The notes: generated by a model from the sequence alone, not told the origin. Counted from the stretch's first letter, positions 40,313 to 49,673 are shown. The stretch: 62,363 nt of DNA from Gammaproteobacteria bacterium (GCA_018819105.1 JAHJQV010000055.1:1-62363), one strand, 5' to 3'. Program-made: numbers and translations.

Positions 40313-40603
40313 TTATGTGTGTATCGCTTCGATAACGCCTTGCGGATCGTTCTTCAGTGCCTGCAATAGCACTGCTGCCGGTCCTTCTGGCTGCCGCCGT
40401 CCCTGTTCCCAATTGCGAATGGTGCCGACGCTAACGCGCACCAAACGCGCAAACTCCGGTTGAGAAAGTTTCAGCGACTGTCGAATGTTGCGAACCCGAC
40501 TGGCAGCAGCTTCAGTGACCCTGCTCGGCTTGCTTTCACCTTTGATGATGGCATCTGCCTGCTTCACGCTTTGTAGCAGAGTGTCAAAGTCCTGGGTATT
40601 CAT
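40313..40603 (-). CDS. HTH antitoxin (NadS/HigA-like)
   Basis: A 96-residue protein with an N-terminal helix (MNTQDFDTLLQSVKQADAIIKGE), typical of NadS-type antitoxins, and a C-terminal XRE helix-turn-helix: SLKLSQPEFARLVRVSVGTIRNWEQGRR. It neutralises the toxin and probably represses the operon by binding the palindrome at 40952-40966. The ATG at 40603 was preferred because GGAG lies 9 nt upstream and the family starts MN; the ATG at 40618 overlaps the toxin stop. Toxin-first order, as here, is typical of higBA-type operons. Confidence 0.88.
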   Translation of the reverse strand: MNTQDFDTLLQSVKQADAIIKGESKPSRVTEAAASRVRNIRQSLKLSQPEFARLVRVSVGTIRNWEQGRRQPEGPAAVLLQALKNDPQGVIEAIHT

Positions 40604-40608
40604 AGCTG

Positions 40609-40938
40609 CTATCTCCATGTGTTGACAATTTCAGCAAGTTGTTTCTTTTGTGCATGGTTCAGGTCTGTCTGCTCGGACTTGCCATACATCATGAGCATAA
40701 TGATTTGCTCATGACTGGAGCGGTAGTAATAAATGACACGATTGCCACCGCGCTTGCCGCGCCCGGAAGCTGGATCAGCCCAGCGCAGTTTGCGGAGGCC
40801 ACCAGTCTGGCAAATGACCACTCCAGCTTCTGGGTTTTCAGCCATAAACGATTGAAGTTCAGAGTATTGTTCATCTGTCAAGTGGGCTGTGACTTGATCG
40901 GTAAACAGCGGTGTTTCGACAAACTGAACCCGAATCAT
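40609..40938 (-). CDS. Type II toxin, RelE/HigB superfamily
   Basis: A 109-residue basic protein beginning MIRVQFVETPLF. The core GGLRKLRWADPASGRGKRGGNRVIYYY and the C-terminal MLMMYGKSEQTDLNHAQKKQLAEI match the RelE-like branch paired with NadS antitoxins. Members cut mRNA on the ribosome. The arginine/lysine-rich centre and the final KSE(Q)xDL segment are intact, so it should be active. Start at 40938, or 40941 for the doublet Met. The upstream ATGs at 40959 and 40971 lie inside the promoter. Antitoxin translation starts 5 nt after its stop. Confidence 0.88.
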   Translation of the reverse strand: MIRVQFVETPLFTDQVTAHLTDEQYSELQSFMAENPEAGVVICQTGGLRKLRWADPASGRGKRGGNRVIYYYRSSHEQIIMLMMYGKSEQTDLNHAQKKQLAEIVNTWR

Positions 40939-40947
40939 CATAACGAA

Positions 40948-40977
40948 TTTATACGCCATTGGCGTACCCATTGTCAA
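40948..40977 (-). promoter_or_regulatory. Toxin-antitoxin promoter with palindromic operator
   Basis: On the minus strand TTGACA (40972-40977) and TATAAA (40948-40953) are 18 nt apart. A perfect 15-nt palindrome (40952-40966, TACGCCA and its reverse complement around one central base) fills the spacer and touches the -10. This is a typical site for autorepression by the helix-turn-helix antitoxin. The -10 ends 6 nt before the ATG at 40941. Confidence 0.75.
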
Positions 40978-41086
40978 CCGTTAAGTGCAGGGTATTTTTG
41001 CCTGCTAATCGCTGACGCCAGACCTGCAGCGGGAACTGCTATGGCACTGAGGCTGTGCGGGATGATTGTAACCAGTACATGGACAA

Positions 41087-41162
<76 letters not shown>

Positions 41163-41250
41163 TGTGATGTTGCCATTGCCACGATGCAATGGTTTGAAGC
41201 GTCATCGGCCAGCGTGGGACTGGCCTGAAAGACGGACAATTATAGCGATT

Positions 41251-42327
41251 TCAAGCCACCGGCGCAGCTTGATTTGCCGCCATGACCAGCTCGGTAAGGC
41301 GCTGCGCCGACGCTGGTGCCATGCCCAGCCCATTGCGGTAATGCCCGCTGTTGATCCACACCCCGGGCAGCTGCGGATGTGCCGCAATCACCGGGATGTC
41401 GTCGGCAACGCCAGGGCGCAGCCCCGACCACTGCTGCAGCAGCGGCATGTCTCCAGCCGCTGGATACAGTGCCACACAATCGCTCATGATCTCCTCCCGG
41501 GCCGCCATGGTGGTGCCGGCATCAAAGCCCACATCCTCCACCGTGCTGCCGCACAGGATCAGTCCGTCCGCTCGTGGAATCAGGTATTTGCCGTTGCCGG
41601 AGACGATATGACGCAGTTCGCCCGGCCTACCCTGCAGCAGCAGCATCTGCCCGCGCAGGGGGCGAATGCCGCAGGTTTGCAATCCACAGCGCTGCAGTAC
41701 GGTGTCGGTCCAGGCACCGGCGGCGATCACCACATAATCGGCAGCATGCGTTGCGCCGTTGCCGCAATGCACCTCAAGTCGTCTGGCTGTGGCCGGGCTG
41801 ATGTCCATCACCGCATGTCCGGGTAGCACGCTGACGCCAACAGCCTGACAGGACGCCAACAAAGCCTTGCCCAGGCGCGGGTTGCGCAACTGGGCAACAT
41901 TTTTCAGCAGCCACGCCTCGCGTCCATCGCAGCCTGGCTGCCAGTCCTGCAGGCTGCCACAGGCCACCGCATCGGCATGCTGCTGTCGCCACGGTACGGC
42001 ATCGGCATCGAACGGACCGGTAAACAGCAGGCCGGTGACCGCATAATCCAGCGTCACGCCGGACAGTGCCTGCAGCCGGTCAATCAAGTCCGGATACAGC
42101 TGCAGCGATGCGCGCACCAGCGCGTCCACCGCTGCCGGATAGTGCCATGGCGGCACCGGACTGAGAATGCCGCCACCGGCCCAGGATGAACCGGCAAACG
42201 GTTGCTGCTGATCCAGCACGGTTACCGTGAATCCCTGCGCCCGCAGATACCAGGCACTAAGCATGCCGATGGCACCAGCACCGACCACAATCACATCAGA
42301 TTCGTTGGCATTGGCTTGCCTGCTCAT
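41251..42327 (-). CDS. thiO: Glycine oxidase ThiO
   Basis: A 358-residue FAD-dependent amine oxidase of the DAO family. The dinucleotide-binding VVGAGAIGMLSAWYLRAQG is at about residues 13-31, SSWAGGGILSPVPPWHYP follows, and the C-terminal INSGHYRNGLGMAPASAQRL holds the substrate-contacting residues of ThiO. It oxidises glycine to iminoglyoxylate (dehydroglycine) for the thiazole half of thiamine, with H2O2 as by-product. Other thi genes are absent here. The start MSRQANANES at 42327 was chosen for its CAGG site and fit; the longer frame adds residues from the promoter region shared with the pilin operon. Confidence 0.85.
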   Translation of the reverse strand: MSRQANANESDVIVVGAGAIGMLSAWYLRAQGFTVTVLDQQQPFAGSSWAGGGILSPVPPWHYPAAVDALVRASLQLYPDLIDRLQALSGVTLDYAVTGLLFTGPFDADAVPWRQQHADAVACGSLQDWQPGCDGREAWLLKNVAQLRNPRLGKALLASCQAVGVSVLPGHAVMDISPATARRLEVHCGNGATHAADYVVIAAGAWTDTVLQRCGLQTCGIRPLRGQMLLLQGRPGELRHIVSGNGKYLIPRADGLILCGSTVEDVGFDAGTTMAAREEIMSDCVALYPAAGDMPLLQQWSGLRPGVADDIPVIAAHPQLPGVWINSGHYRNGLGMAPASAQRLTELVMAANQAAPVA

Positions 42328-42428
42328 GGATACCTGTCCCGTGGATTTGTGACCGTTTATCAGCCAATTCTGCATTTCGTCGGCTATGCTATAGCAATTG
42401 CATCGGGCTTGCTGGAGAATTCACGGTC

Positions 42429-42950
42429 ATGAAACCACCTATAGATCAACACGCTGGCTACACCATTGTCGAGATCATGATCGCGATTGCGATCCTGGCC
42501 ATACTCACTGCACTGGCCATGCCCAGTCTGCAGCAATTCATGGCCCGCAATGAGCTGGTTGGCACCAGCAACGCACTGATTACCGGCATCAATCTGGCCC
42601 GCACCGAAGCGGTAACCCGCTCCACGGCGGTGGCCATCTGCCCCAGTACCGATGGTGCCACCTGCTCGGGTGGTGACTGGGAATCGGGCTTTCTGGTGTT
42701 CGTCGACGACAACAACAACAGCAGTTTCAATGGCGGCGAGGAACTCATCCGCGCCGAATCCGGTTACACCAACCCGGCCATCACCATTGACGGCACCGGC
42801 GGCTTGAACAATGGGTTCACATTCAGCGCTGACGGTATCAGATCAGCCGTTGTGGGGGCAGGAACAATAGACCTCAATCACAACGTTGCCACCAATGGGA
42901 TTCAGATCATAGTAAATAATACAGGTCAAATTTCGAGGATAGAAATATGA
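42429..42950 (+). CDS. fimT: Minor pilin, GspH/FimT family
   Basis: A 173-residue type IV pilus minor pilin. Prepilin peptidase would cut after Gly10 (AG^YTIVE), leaving Glu at position 5 of the mature protein and a hydrophobic N-terminal helix. The rest is a GspH-like globular domain with LITGINLARTEAVTRSTAVAICPS, as in FimT and FimU. It stands where Pseudomonas has fimU. It is the first gene of a seven-gene operon and overlaps pilV by ATGA. GGAG lies about 12 nt before the start. The last 35 codons turn AT-rich relative to the first part. Confidence 0.9.
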   Translation: MKPPIDQHAGYTIVEIMIAIAILAILTALAMPSLQQFMARNELVGTSNALITGINLARTEAVTRSTAVAICPSTDGATCSGGDWESGFLVFVDDNNNSSFNGGEELIRAESGYTNPAITIDGTGGLNNGFTFSADGIRSAVVGAGTIDLNHNVATNGIQIIVNNTGQISRIEI

Positions 42951-43492
42951 TGAGTATACACTCAGCACGCACCAATCAACAGGGCTATTCACTGATCGAG
43001 GTCATGCTCACCGTGGTCATATTGTCGATCGGACTGGCTGGATTGGGTCTGCTGCAGGTCAACAACGTGCAGAACACCTACAACGCCAACAACCGCGCCC
43101 TGGCCACAAATGCAGCAATGGACATGTCGAGTAGAATACGAGCCAATATGCAAGGCTATGGCTTCCAAGCCTTTGCTAATATTGACACAGGATCTGACAA
43201 CAACTGTACCAACAATTCAGACGATGACTGCACGCCTCTGGAAATGGCACAAGACGACTTTAATCAGTGGAATGATAACATTGCAGCCATACTGCCGCAA
43301 GGATCAGGCATTGTATGTACCGACTCAACACCATTTGATGGGCAGCCAGGCGCTACTGCATGCGATGGAACAGGGAACAATGTCATAAAAATATTCTGGG
43401 CAGAAACTGCCACATTTAGCGATGAGACAGTAGCCGATGACATTGATGGCTCAACCATTAGCCAAGTATTCTCTCTTATCATATCACCATAA
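42947..43492 (+). CDS. pilV: Type IV pilus minor pilin PilV
   Basis: A 181-residue prepilin with cleavage site QQG13^YSLIE (Glu at mature position 5) and a helix VMLTVVILSIGLAGLGLLQ, the PilV/GspI-type N-terminus. Such minor pilins form, with PilW, PilX and PilY1, the priming complex and tip of the type IV pilus. The start overlaps the fimT stop. The first third is GC-rich and the rest strongly AT-rich, with a switch near position 43130. The C-terminal part has four cysteines that could form disulfides. Confidence 0.88.
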   Translation: MMSIHSARTNQQGYSLIEVMLTVVILSIGLAGLGLLQVNNVQNTYNANNRALATNAAMDMSSRIRANMQGYGFQAFANIDTGSDNNCTNNSDDDCTPLEMAQDDFNQWNDNIAAILPQGSGIVCTDSTPFDGQPGATACDGTGNNVIKIFWAETATFSDETVADDIDGSTISQVFSLIISP

Positions 43493-43506
43493 AATGAGTC
43501 TATATT

Positions 43507-44352
43507 ATGCAAAAGCATCAGTTGACTAAATATATGCGTTCAATATACGGATTTAGTGTCATTGAGCTTATGGTAGCTCTCGCCATAACTGCGTTTCTTT
43601 TGATTGGATTGGTACAAATATTTTCTAGCGTACGTGCTAGCTATGATCTGCAGGAAGGACTTGGCAGATTACAAGAAAATGCTCGCTTTGCGAGCACATT
43701 CATGAGCCAGCAGCTACGTGAAGTAGGTTATTTTCCATTTGCGGAGACACAAAAGGCAATTGAAGACCCGACCGTTGTCGATATGGGTTTTTTATTTCCT
43801 GCCATTCTTAATGGAACAGTGCCTTTTCCAGTTACGCTGAACAGCACAGACGGAGGCGGCCTCTTGCCTGACACTCTGGAAGTTAACCTTTATGACGAAT
43901 ATGATTGTTCTGGAAATTTAAATCCTGTGACTGCTGTTGGCACTCCGGCTATTCTGCAAAAACAAATTCAATTTAATCACAACCCAGCTACCAATGAGTT
44001 GAGATTTACTTGTAGAATTGGTGTGCCAAATCCTACACCCGGGTTCGTACCACCTGTAGTAATAAATAACCAACCTATCTTAAACAATGTAGAAACAATA
44101 CAATTTCAATACGGTCAAGATAGAGACGGTGACGGTACAGCAGATATTTATACAGACGGTTTCAATGCTATAAGTCAAGGTGATATAACAGCAATCAGAG
44201 TCGGACTGATTCTTACTTCTCCGATCATTGGAACATTGCCGCCTGATGATCAAACCATAACGCTTATGAACATGGACTTTGCAGCTACAGGAATTCGTCA
44301 ACTCAGACGCCCGGTTGTATTTAATATAAGTCTGCGAAATGCAACAGCATAA
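43507..44352 (+). CDS. pilW: Type IV pilus minor pilin PilW
   Basis: A 281-residue prepilin of the PilW/GspJ type: cleavage after Gly15 in YG^FSVIE, then a hydrophobic helix, then GRLQENARFASTFMSQQLREVGYF, the PilW signature. The C-terminal half is a large beta domain containing a DRDGDG sequence, possibly calcium-binding. It starts 14 nt after pilV. The Shine-Dalgarno is poor for both possible starts (43507 and 43534). G+C is far below the chromosome average: 22 of 60 at 43861-43920. Confidence 0.88.
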   Translation: MQKHQLTKYMRSIYGFSVIELMVALAITAFLLIGLVQIFSSVRASYDLQEGLGRLQENARFASTFMSQQLREVGYFPFAETQKAIEDPTVVDMGFLFPAILNGTVPFPVTLNSTDGGGLLPDTLEVNLYDEYDCSGNLNPVTAVGTPAILQKQIQFNHNPATNELRFTCRIGVPNPTPGFVPPVVINNQPILNNVETIQFQYGQDRDGDGTADIYTDGFNAISQGDITAIRVGLILTSPIIGTLPPDDQTITLMNMDFAATGIRQLRRPVVFNISLRNATA

Positions 44353-44397
44353 TGTGATCGTATCATTATGAAACTATAATATTCGAGCCAGTTGAAT

Positions 44398-44991
44398 ATG
44401 AATAAATCATATAACTCACAAACAGGATCAGCCATGTTAATGGCTCTTTTGATACTTATAGTATTAACCCTGCTAGCAGTCTTTTCTTCCAGCAGTGGCA
44501 TAATGCAAGAGCGCATGAGCGGCAACTATACTGACTATGCGCGCGCGTATGAGGCTGCAGAGGCCGGCATCGCCTGGGGAGAAGGCTATCTTGCAGACAC
44601 AAACCTCACACAACAACCTTTTACCTGCACACCTGCCCAATGCGCAACTGGCACCAATGTTATCAGGGACATCGGTTCCCTACCAGGAAATATCTCCTCA
44701 CTGAATGAGACCTGGTGGACTGATAATGGATTACGCTATGGGGACATACCTGGAGTCGCCACACCTACACCCGCAACGTTAACAGCCATCACCGTCGACG
44801 CGACATTGCCTGGCGTTAGCACTGTTCCAAGAATTATTATCGAGCGAGTGTTCTGCCGTGATGATGTAGCAGCTGGGCCCAGATGCTCAGGACCGGGAAT
44901 TCATTTTTACAGGATCACATCGTTTGCTACTGGTGGAAATCCAAACAACACTGTTATTCTGGAGTCAACATTCTCGAGAAGATTCCAATAG
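44398..44991 (+). CDS. pilX: Type IV pilus minor pilin PilX
   Basis: A 197-residue protein with a prepilin-like N-terminus (TG10^SAMLM) and hydrophobic helix MALLILIVLTLLAVFS, followed by MQERMSGNYTDYARAYEAAEAG, the PilX N-domain signature. Residue 5 of the mature form is Met rather than Glu. The ATG at 44398 is preferred over a TTG two codons earlier. It contributes to the minor pilin complex under PilY1. Four cysteines lie in the globular domain. The DNA is moderately AT-rich, and pilY1 begins 71 nt after its stop. Confidence 0.85.
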   Translation: MNKSYNSQTGSAMLMALLILIVLTLLAVFSSSSGIMQERMSGNYTDYARAYEAAEAGIAWGEGYLADTNLTQQPFTCTPAQCATGTNVIRDIGSLPGNISSLNETWWTDNGLRYGDIPGVATPTPATLTAITVDATLPGVSTVPRIIIERVFCRDDVAAGPRCSGPGIHFYRITSFATGGNPNNTVILESTFSRRFQ

Positions 44992-45062
44992 CACTTCAAA
45001 ATTTTATATCTATATTTGATATGCATCATAGTCAATTAAAATTAGCGAAATGCAGAGATGTT

Positions 45063-48000
45063 ATGAATAGTTTTAATAATTACCTTCATTATTCGGCCAC
45101 TAATCGACTGTGTGCCATGATGTTGACATGTGCAATTGCATTACTCAGCGGTTATTCACCGCGAGCATCTGCGATGCTTTTAAATATTCCGAATTTACCA
45201 CTATTTGTAGGTGTTGATATTCAACCCAATGTGTTTCTGGAAATTGACGATTCCGGTTCCATGGATTGGGAAGTACTCACCAGCGAACACTTTATGTACT
45301 GTAGTTATATCCCGTCACCTGACAACGGTGCGGTATGTCCGAATTTCGTACAAAGTGATACCATGGTATTCCCAAGACTGAACAACTTTACTCTGCGTGG
45401 CTGGGTCTACTATTCCGACACCAACGACAACACGCTAAACGAATCTTGTCAGGATTTCCAGGGCGGTGGCCAAAACAACTCAGTGCGCCGTTGTCTCGCC
45501 AATGGTTACAATCCGATTGTCGATGAGTGGCGATTTTACTCCTCAGACCACAACCTGATGTTTTTCAACCCCAATGTGGACTACCAGCCATGGGTCGGCT
45601 TCGGCGATGCCATTTTTAGTGCTGCGAGATCCAATCCTCAATCCGGCACCCCGGGCTTTACCAACTTCGCTGATCTGGATGGCTTCGAGTTCGCCGTGTG
45701 GATTGATGATCGTGGCTTTGATGGGCCATTCCCTGAGCCCGTTTCAGCAGACATGACCAACACCGGCAACGGACGGGTAGATCTCTGGGACAGTCATGTG
45801 CGCGTGCGCGTCAACAGTGGCAACCTGCAGTGCTGGCAGGTCAACTACACAACTGCCGCCTTCCGCCCCACACGTCAACAGACCGGCATGACCAATGCCG
45901 CCTGTGCCGCATTCATCAACAACCAGAGTCTGGCAGAACTGCAGCAGAACATTGCCAACTGGTACCAGTATTCCAGACGCCGCTCACTGGTCACCCGCGG
46001 TGCCGTGGTGCAGTTGCTGGAGGAAGTGCCCAATCTGCGCTATGGCATCAGCCTGATCAATGAATTCAACGAGCTGTTTGTGGAAATGCCACCGGCCAGC
46101 GCCGATGCCCAGGATATCCTGGATCACAACGAAGATCTGGCGGAAGATTTCCTTGACCATGACTGGCAAAATTTCGGCACCCCGCTGCGCAACGGTCTGC
46201 GTCGGGTTGGCGATTACTTCGATGCCGCAAGCAACCCGCTGGATCAGGGCCGCACCAGCCCGATCATTGAGGCCTGCCAGAAAAACTTCGCGGTTGTCTT
46301 TACCGATGGTTTCTGGAATGGGGGCAATCCCGGGGTCGGTGATGTGGATGGAGATGGCATTCCGGATTTGCTCGCTGATGTGGCGATGGAATATTACAAC
46401 CGTGATCTTGACACCTCACTGGATGACATCGTACCGGTTGATGCATTTGATTCCAACACCGCCCAGCATCTGGTCACCTATACCATCGCTTTTGGTCTGC
46501 AGGGTGCACTGGTAGACACCGACGACGATGGCTGGCCGAACCCTCCGCTGGCACGTAACAGCAATGTCTGGTGGAATGCCGGCGGCGGCGGCAACACCAG
46601 CCGCGTGGATGATCTATGGCACTCAGCCTTCAATGCCCGTGGCGAGTTCATCTCAGCGAGTCGGCCGGAACAGGTGGCGTCCGCCCTGCTTGATACATTG
46701 CAAAACATCGTTGATCGAACCGGCACAGCAGCCTCGGCGGCAACAAATGGCGGTTCAATATCTGCTGAAAGTAGAGTATATCAGGCCATTTTCAACAGTG
46801 AAGACTGGAGTGGTCAGTTGTTCTCGTTTCGCGTACAAAACGATGGTACATTGAGCACTACGCCTGAATGGGATGCTGGCGCACTGTTAAATGCAAGACC
46901 GGCAAGTTATTTCTCTGGCAGCAGAACAATCATCACTACAGATCCAGTTAGTAACAGCGCATATGAATTTCGTTGGGCGAACCTGACTCCAGATCAACAG
47001 GCAATGCTTGACCGAGATCCAGATACAGGCATTCCGGATGGGCTTGGAGAAGAGCGCGTAAACATGATACGCGGTGTCGACGTCAATAATCCAGACATTC
47101 GCCAACCTGATAACAAACTTGGCGATCTGATTAATTCAGATCCGGAGTTCGTATCAGCACCTCGTTTTTTCTTCAACTTTGATAATTATCAGACTTTTTT
47201 TGATAACAATAAAACCAGAAGACCAATGGTATATATTGGTGGTAATGATGGGATGCTACATGGCTTTGATGCAGTCACTGGGAGCGAAATGTTCAACTTT
47301 ATACCTTCTGCTGTGATGCCAAGACTTAACCAGCTTACTGAACCCTCATACAGTCACCAGTTTTTTGTTGATGGCTCACCCGTATACGGCGATGTACAAA
47401 TCGGTGGCAGCTGGTCAAGCATTTTGACTGGCGGCTTACGCAGTGGCGGTCAAGCGATGTATGCACTCGATATCACTAATCCAGATAGTTTTACAGCCAG
47501 TAATGTACTATGGGAATTCACTGATGCCGATGATCCAGAACTTGGATATACTTTTGCAAAACCACTAATTGCAAAAATGAACAATAACAAATGGGCAGTA
47601 ATTTTTGGAAATGGCTATAACAATGCTGAGCCAGACAGCAATACCCCCCCTGCATCACAAGCTGGTGATGCTGCAATCTTCATTCTATTTATAGAAGATG
47701 GTATAGATGGATTTCAATCAAGTGACTTTGTAAAAATTAATACTAATTCAGGTAGTGTTTCTAATCCGAATGGCATGGGATCGGTGGGTGCAGCTGATAT
47801 CAATGGCGATGGCAAGGTTGATGCTCTCTATGCGGGAGACCTATTCGGTAACGTGTGGAAGTTTGATGTAAGTGACCCTAGTCAAGGCAGTTGGAATGTA
47901 GATTTTGGAGGTGACGCTCTATTTACAGCTGTCAATGATGGTGGCATTGCTCAACCAATAACCAGCGCCCCAATCGCTGTTCCTCATCCACTCGGTATTG

Positions 48001-48806
48001 GTCAAGGCGTATTGGTGCTGATTGGCACGGGCAAATTTATTGAGGGCACTGATGCCAATCCGCTAACCACTCCAGATCAATCTTTTTACGCTATTTGGGA
48101 TAGAGATTTATCTACTATCGTTACAGATACAAGCCATGGCTTCATGCGCTCACAACTTGCTGAGATTAAGTTATCAACCACTGGTAATCAAAGATTTATC
48201 AATGAACTTGCCTCGACAGAACCTGAGTGGCTGAATAGCAGCGGTATCCCTGTCAACCGTGGTTGGTATGTTGATTTACCAGCCCAAGGTGAACGTGTGA
48301 TCAGACCGGCGCTTGCTCGCAGTGGCGTCGTGTTTTTTGTCACATTAATACCATCTGAGGAACCTTGTATTCCCGGTGGAACTGGGTTCCTCATGGCGCT
48401 TGACATCAGCACGGGTGGAGTACCATCACCAGAACAACTCGGAACATCAGCGGTGTTTGATACCAATGGTGACGGTGTATTTGATGAGTTCGATAATCCA
48501 TCTGGTGAGGTGGTTATTGGCCTTGAACAAGGTGGGATACCAGCACTTCCTGCTGTAATATTTGACCCTAGACCACTGTGTGAGAGAGACCCAGGCAATC
48601 CACAATGCGACTCCGATGGAGATGGCACGCCTGATATAGCTCCTGTGTCAACATTCCCACCACCTCTTAATCGATCACGAGCATGCGGATCTGATACGAC
48701 ACGAATGTATTTGTATACAACAACTTCAAATGGCAGCATTACCAATGCCAGCGCAGCCATGGATACCTTAAGCTGTGGACGAACCGCATGGAGACAAAGA
48801 AAATGA
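45063..48806 (+). CDS. pilY1: Type IV pilus tip adhesin/biogenesis protein PilY1
   Basis: A 1247-residue secreted protein. A signal peptide occupies residues 1-37 (RASA end). A von Willebrand A-like segment begins with MIDAS DxSxS at D62-S64-S66 (EIDDSGSMDW). A C-terminal PilY1 beta-propeller includes PMVYIGGNDGMLHGFDA and the calcium loop DINGDGKVDALYAGDLFG near residue 912, equivalent to the Ca2+ site that controls retraction in Pseudomonas. More DxDGDG loops lie near the C-terminus (DTNGDGVFDEFD, DSDGDGTPD). The start at 45063 fits the signal peptide; 45021 is possible but lacks a ribosome site. The end overlaps pilY2 by ATGA. Base composition alternates within the gene. Confidence 0.9.
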   Translation: MNSFNNYLHYSATNRLCAMMLTCAIALLSGYSPRASAMLLNIPNLPLFVGVDIQPNVFLEIDDSGSMDWEVLTSEHFMYCSYIPSPDNGAVCPNFVQSDTMVFPRLNNFTLRGWVYYSDTNDNTLNESCQDFQGGGQNNSVRRCLANGYNPIVDEWRFYSSDHNLMFFNPNVDYQPWVGFGDAIFSAARSNPQSGTPGFTNFADLDGFEFAVWIDDRGFDGPFPEPVSADMTNTGNGRVDLWDSHVRVRVNSGNLQCWQVNYTTAAFRPTRQQTGMTNAACAAFINNQSLAELQQNIANWYQYSRRRSLVTRGAVVQLLEEVPNLRYGISLINEFNELFVEMPPASADAQDILDHNEDLAEDFLDHDWQNFGTPLRNGLRRVGDYFDAASNPLDQGRTSPIIEACQKNFAVVFTDGFWNGGNPGVGDVDGDGIPDLLADVAMEYYNRDLDTSLDDIVPVDAFDSNTAQHLVTYTIAFGLQGALVDTDDDGWPNPPLARNSNVWWNAGGGGNTSRVDDLWHSAFNARGEFISASRPEQVASALLDTLQNIVDRTGTAASAATNGGSISAESRVYQAIFNSEDWSGQLFSFRVQNDGTLSTTPEWDAGALLNARPASYFSGSRTIITTDPVSNSAYEFRWANLTPDQQAMLDRDPDTGIPDGLGEERVNMIRGVDVNNPDIRQPDNKLGDLINSDPEFVSAPRFFFNFDNYQTFFDNNKTRRPMVYIGGNDGMLHGFDAVTGSEMFNFIPSAVMPRLNQLTEPSYSHQFFVDGSPVYGDVQIGGSWSSILTGGLRSGGQAMYALDITNPDSFTASNVLWEFTDADDPELGYTFAKPLIAKMNNNKWAVIFGNGYNNAEPDSNTPPASQAGDAAIFILFIEDGIDGFQSSDFVKINTNSGSVSNPNGMGSVGAADINGDGKVDALYAGDLFGNVWKFDVSDPSQGSWNVDFGGDALFTAVNDGGIAQPITSAPIAVPHPLGIGQGVLVLIGTGKFIEGTDANPLTTPDQSFYAIWDRDLSTIVTDTSHGFMRSQLAEIKLSTTGNQRFINELASTEPEWLNSSGIPVNRGWYVDLPAQGERVIRPALARSGVVFFVTLIPSEEPCIPGGTGFLMALDISTGGVPSPEQLGTSAVFDTNGDGVFDEFDNPSGEVVIGLEQGGIPALPAVIFDPRPLCERDPGNPQCDSDGDGTPDIAPVSTFPPPLNRSRACGSDTTRMYLYTTTSNGSITNASAAMDTLSCGRTAWRQRK

Positions 48807-49189
48807 AACCCATAATAGCTATCGCAATAAGTATGAGACATTTCAAACGCACGATACTGGTAAGCGCTGTGCTGTTCGTGGCGCTGCCCTTGCTGGCACA
48901 GTCGGACACCTATGACCAGCAAACACAGGCCACCAGCGAGGCAAAGCAGGACCTTGGGCAGCGGGCGAATCGCAGTGGCAACTATGAAGGCATCAACATC
49001 AACGACAATACCGTCATGATCAGTGGCAAGGCTTATAAGACACCGATCAACCCTTCCAGGGTTCCGACCCTGGCCAATAGCAACAGCATGCCGCTGATGA
49101 TGATTCCCGATGGCACGCGCATTGATTTCCACGTCGATGCAGATGGCAGATTAACGGCGGTATGGGTCAATGGAGACATGACACAATAA
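48803..49189 (+). CDS. pilY2: PilY2-like small secreted protein
   Basis: A 128-residue protein with a hydrophobic N-terminal segment ending in PLLAQS, probably a signal peptide. It has a basic-polar middle (TQATSEAKQDLGQRANRSGNYEG) and a C-terminal beta domain, MISGKAYKTP...MIPDGTRIDFHVDADGRLTAVWV. Position and length match pilY2 of Pseudomonas, whose role is unknown but linked to pilus assembly. The ATG at 48803 overlaps the pilY1 stop, with GGAG about 10 nt upstream; an internal Met (48833) would shorten the signal. GC content returns to the chromosomal level from about 48850. Confidence 0.75.
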   Translation: MKPIIAIAISMRHFKRTILVSAVLFVALPLLAQSDTYDQQTQATSEAKQDLGQRANRSGNYEGININDNTVMISGKAYKTPINPSRVPTLANSNSMPLMMIPDGTRIDFHVDADGRLTAVWVNGDMTQ

Positions 49190-49203
49190 TGGCAAGGATG
49201 CAG

Positions 49204-49611
49204 ATGAACATGAGCGAGCAAGCGCGCGGCTTTACCCTGATCGAACTGGTGGTGGCGATTGCCATTCTGGCCATCATCGTGGCCATCGCCGTACCCAGCT
49301 ACACCAACCAGGTGCTGCGCTCGAACCGCACCGAGGCGATCGATGAACTGCTGCGCCAGGCTGGCTTCCAGCAGGCCACCTACACGCGCACCAACCAGTT
49401 TGCCGCGCCCGCGACCAATCCGTTCAACATCAACAGCGGTCGCTACACCATCAACACGGTAATCGCAGCCGGCGGCCAGACCTACACCATCAGAGCCACC
49501 CCGCAGGGGGCACAGGTGAACGATGATTGTGGTTGGCTGCAAATCAACCAGTTGGGACAAAAGACAGCCGAAGGCAATGCCCAGAACTGCTGGGCCGGTA
49601 GATCGAATTAA
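49204..49611 (+). CDS. pilE: Type IV pilus minor pilin PilE
   Basis: A 135-residue prepilin with a textbook cleavage site RG9^FTLIELVVAIAILAIIVAIAVPSY. The body has the short PilE-type beta domain with DDCGWLQINQLGQK and a disulfide between that Cys and the last one (NCWAG). PilE is an initiator-type minor pilin in the fimU-pilVWXY1Y2-pilE set. The start at 49204 was picked because AAGGA lies 5 nt upstream; in-frame ATGs at 49189 and 49198 are alternatives. It closes the operon, 62 nt before tRNA-Asn. Confidence 0.88.
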   Translation: MNMSEQARGFTLIELVVAIAILAIIVAIAVPSYTNQVLRSNRTEAIDELLRQAGFQQATYTRTNQFAAPATNPFNINSGRYTINTVIAAGGQTYTIRATPQGAQVNDDCGWLQINQLGQKTAEGNAQNCWAGRSN

Positions 49612-49673
49612 CGCTATTTGGTCTGCATCTTGCTTGACCTGAAAAGCGGAAACAGCGACAATAGTCAGCTTGA

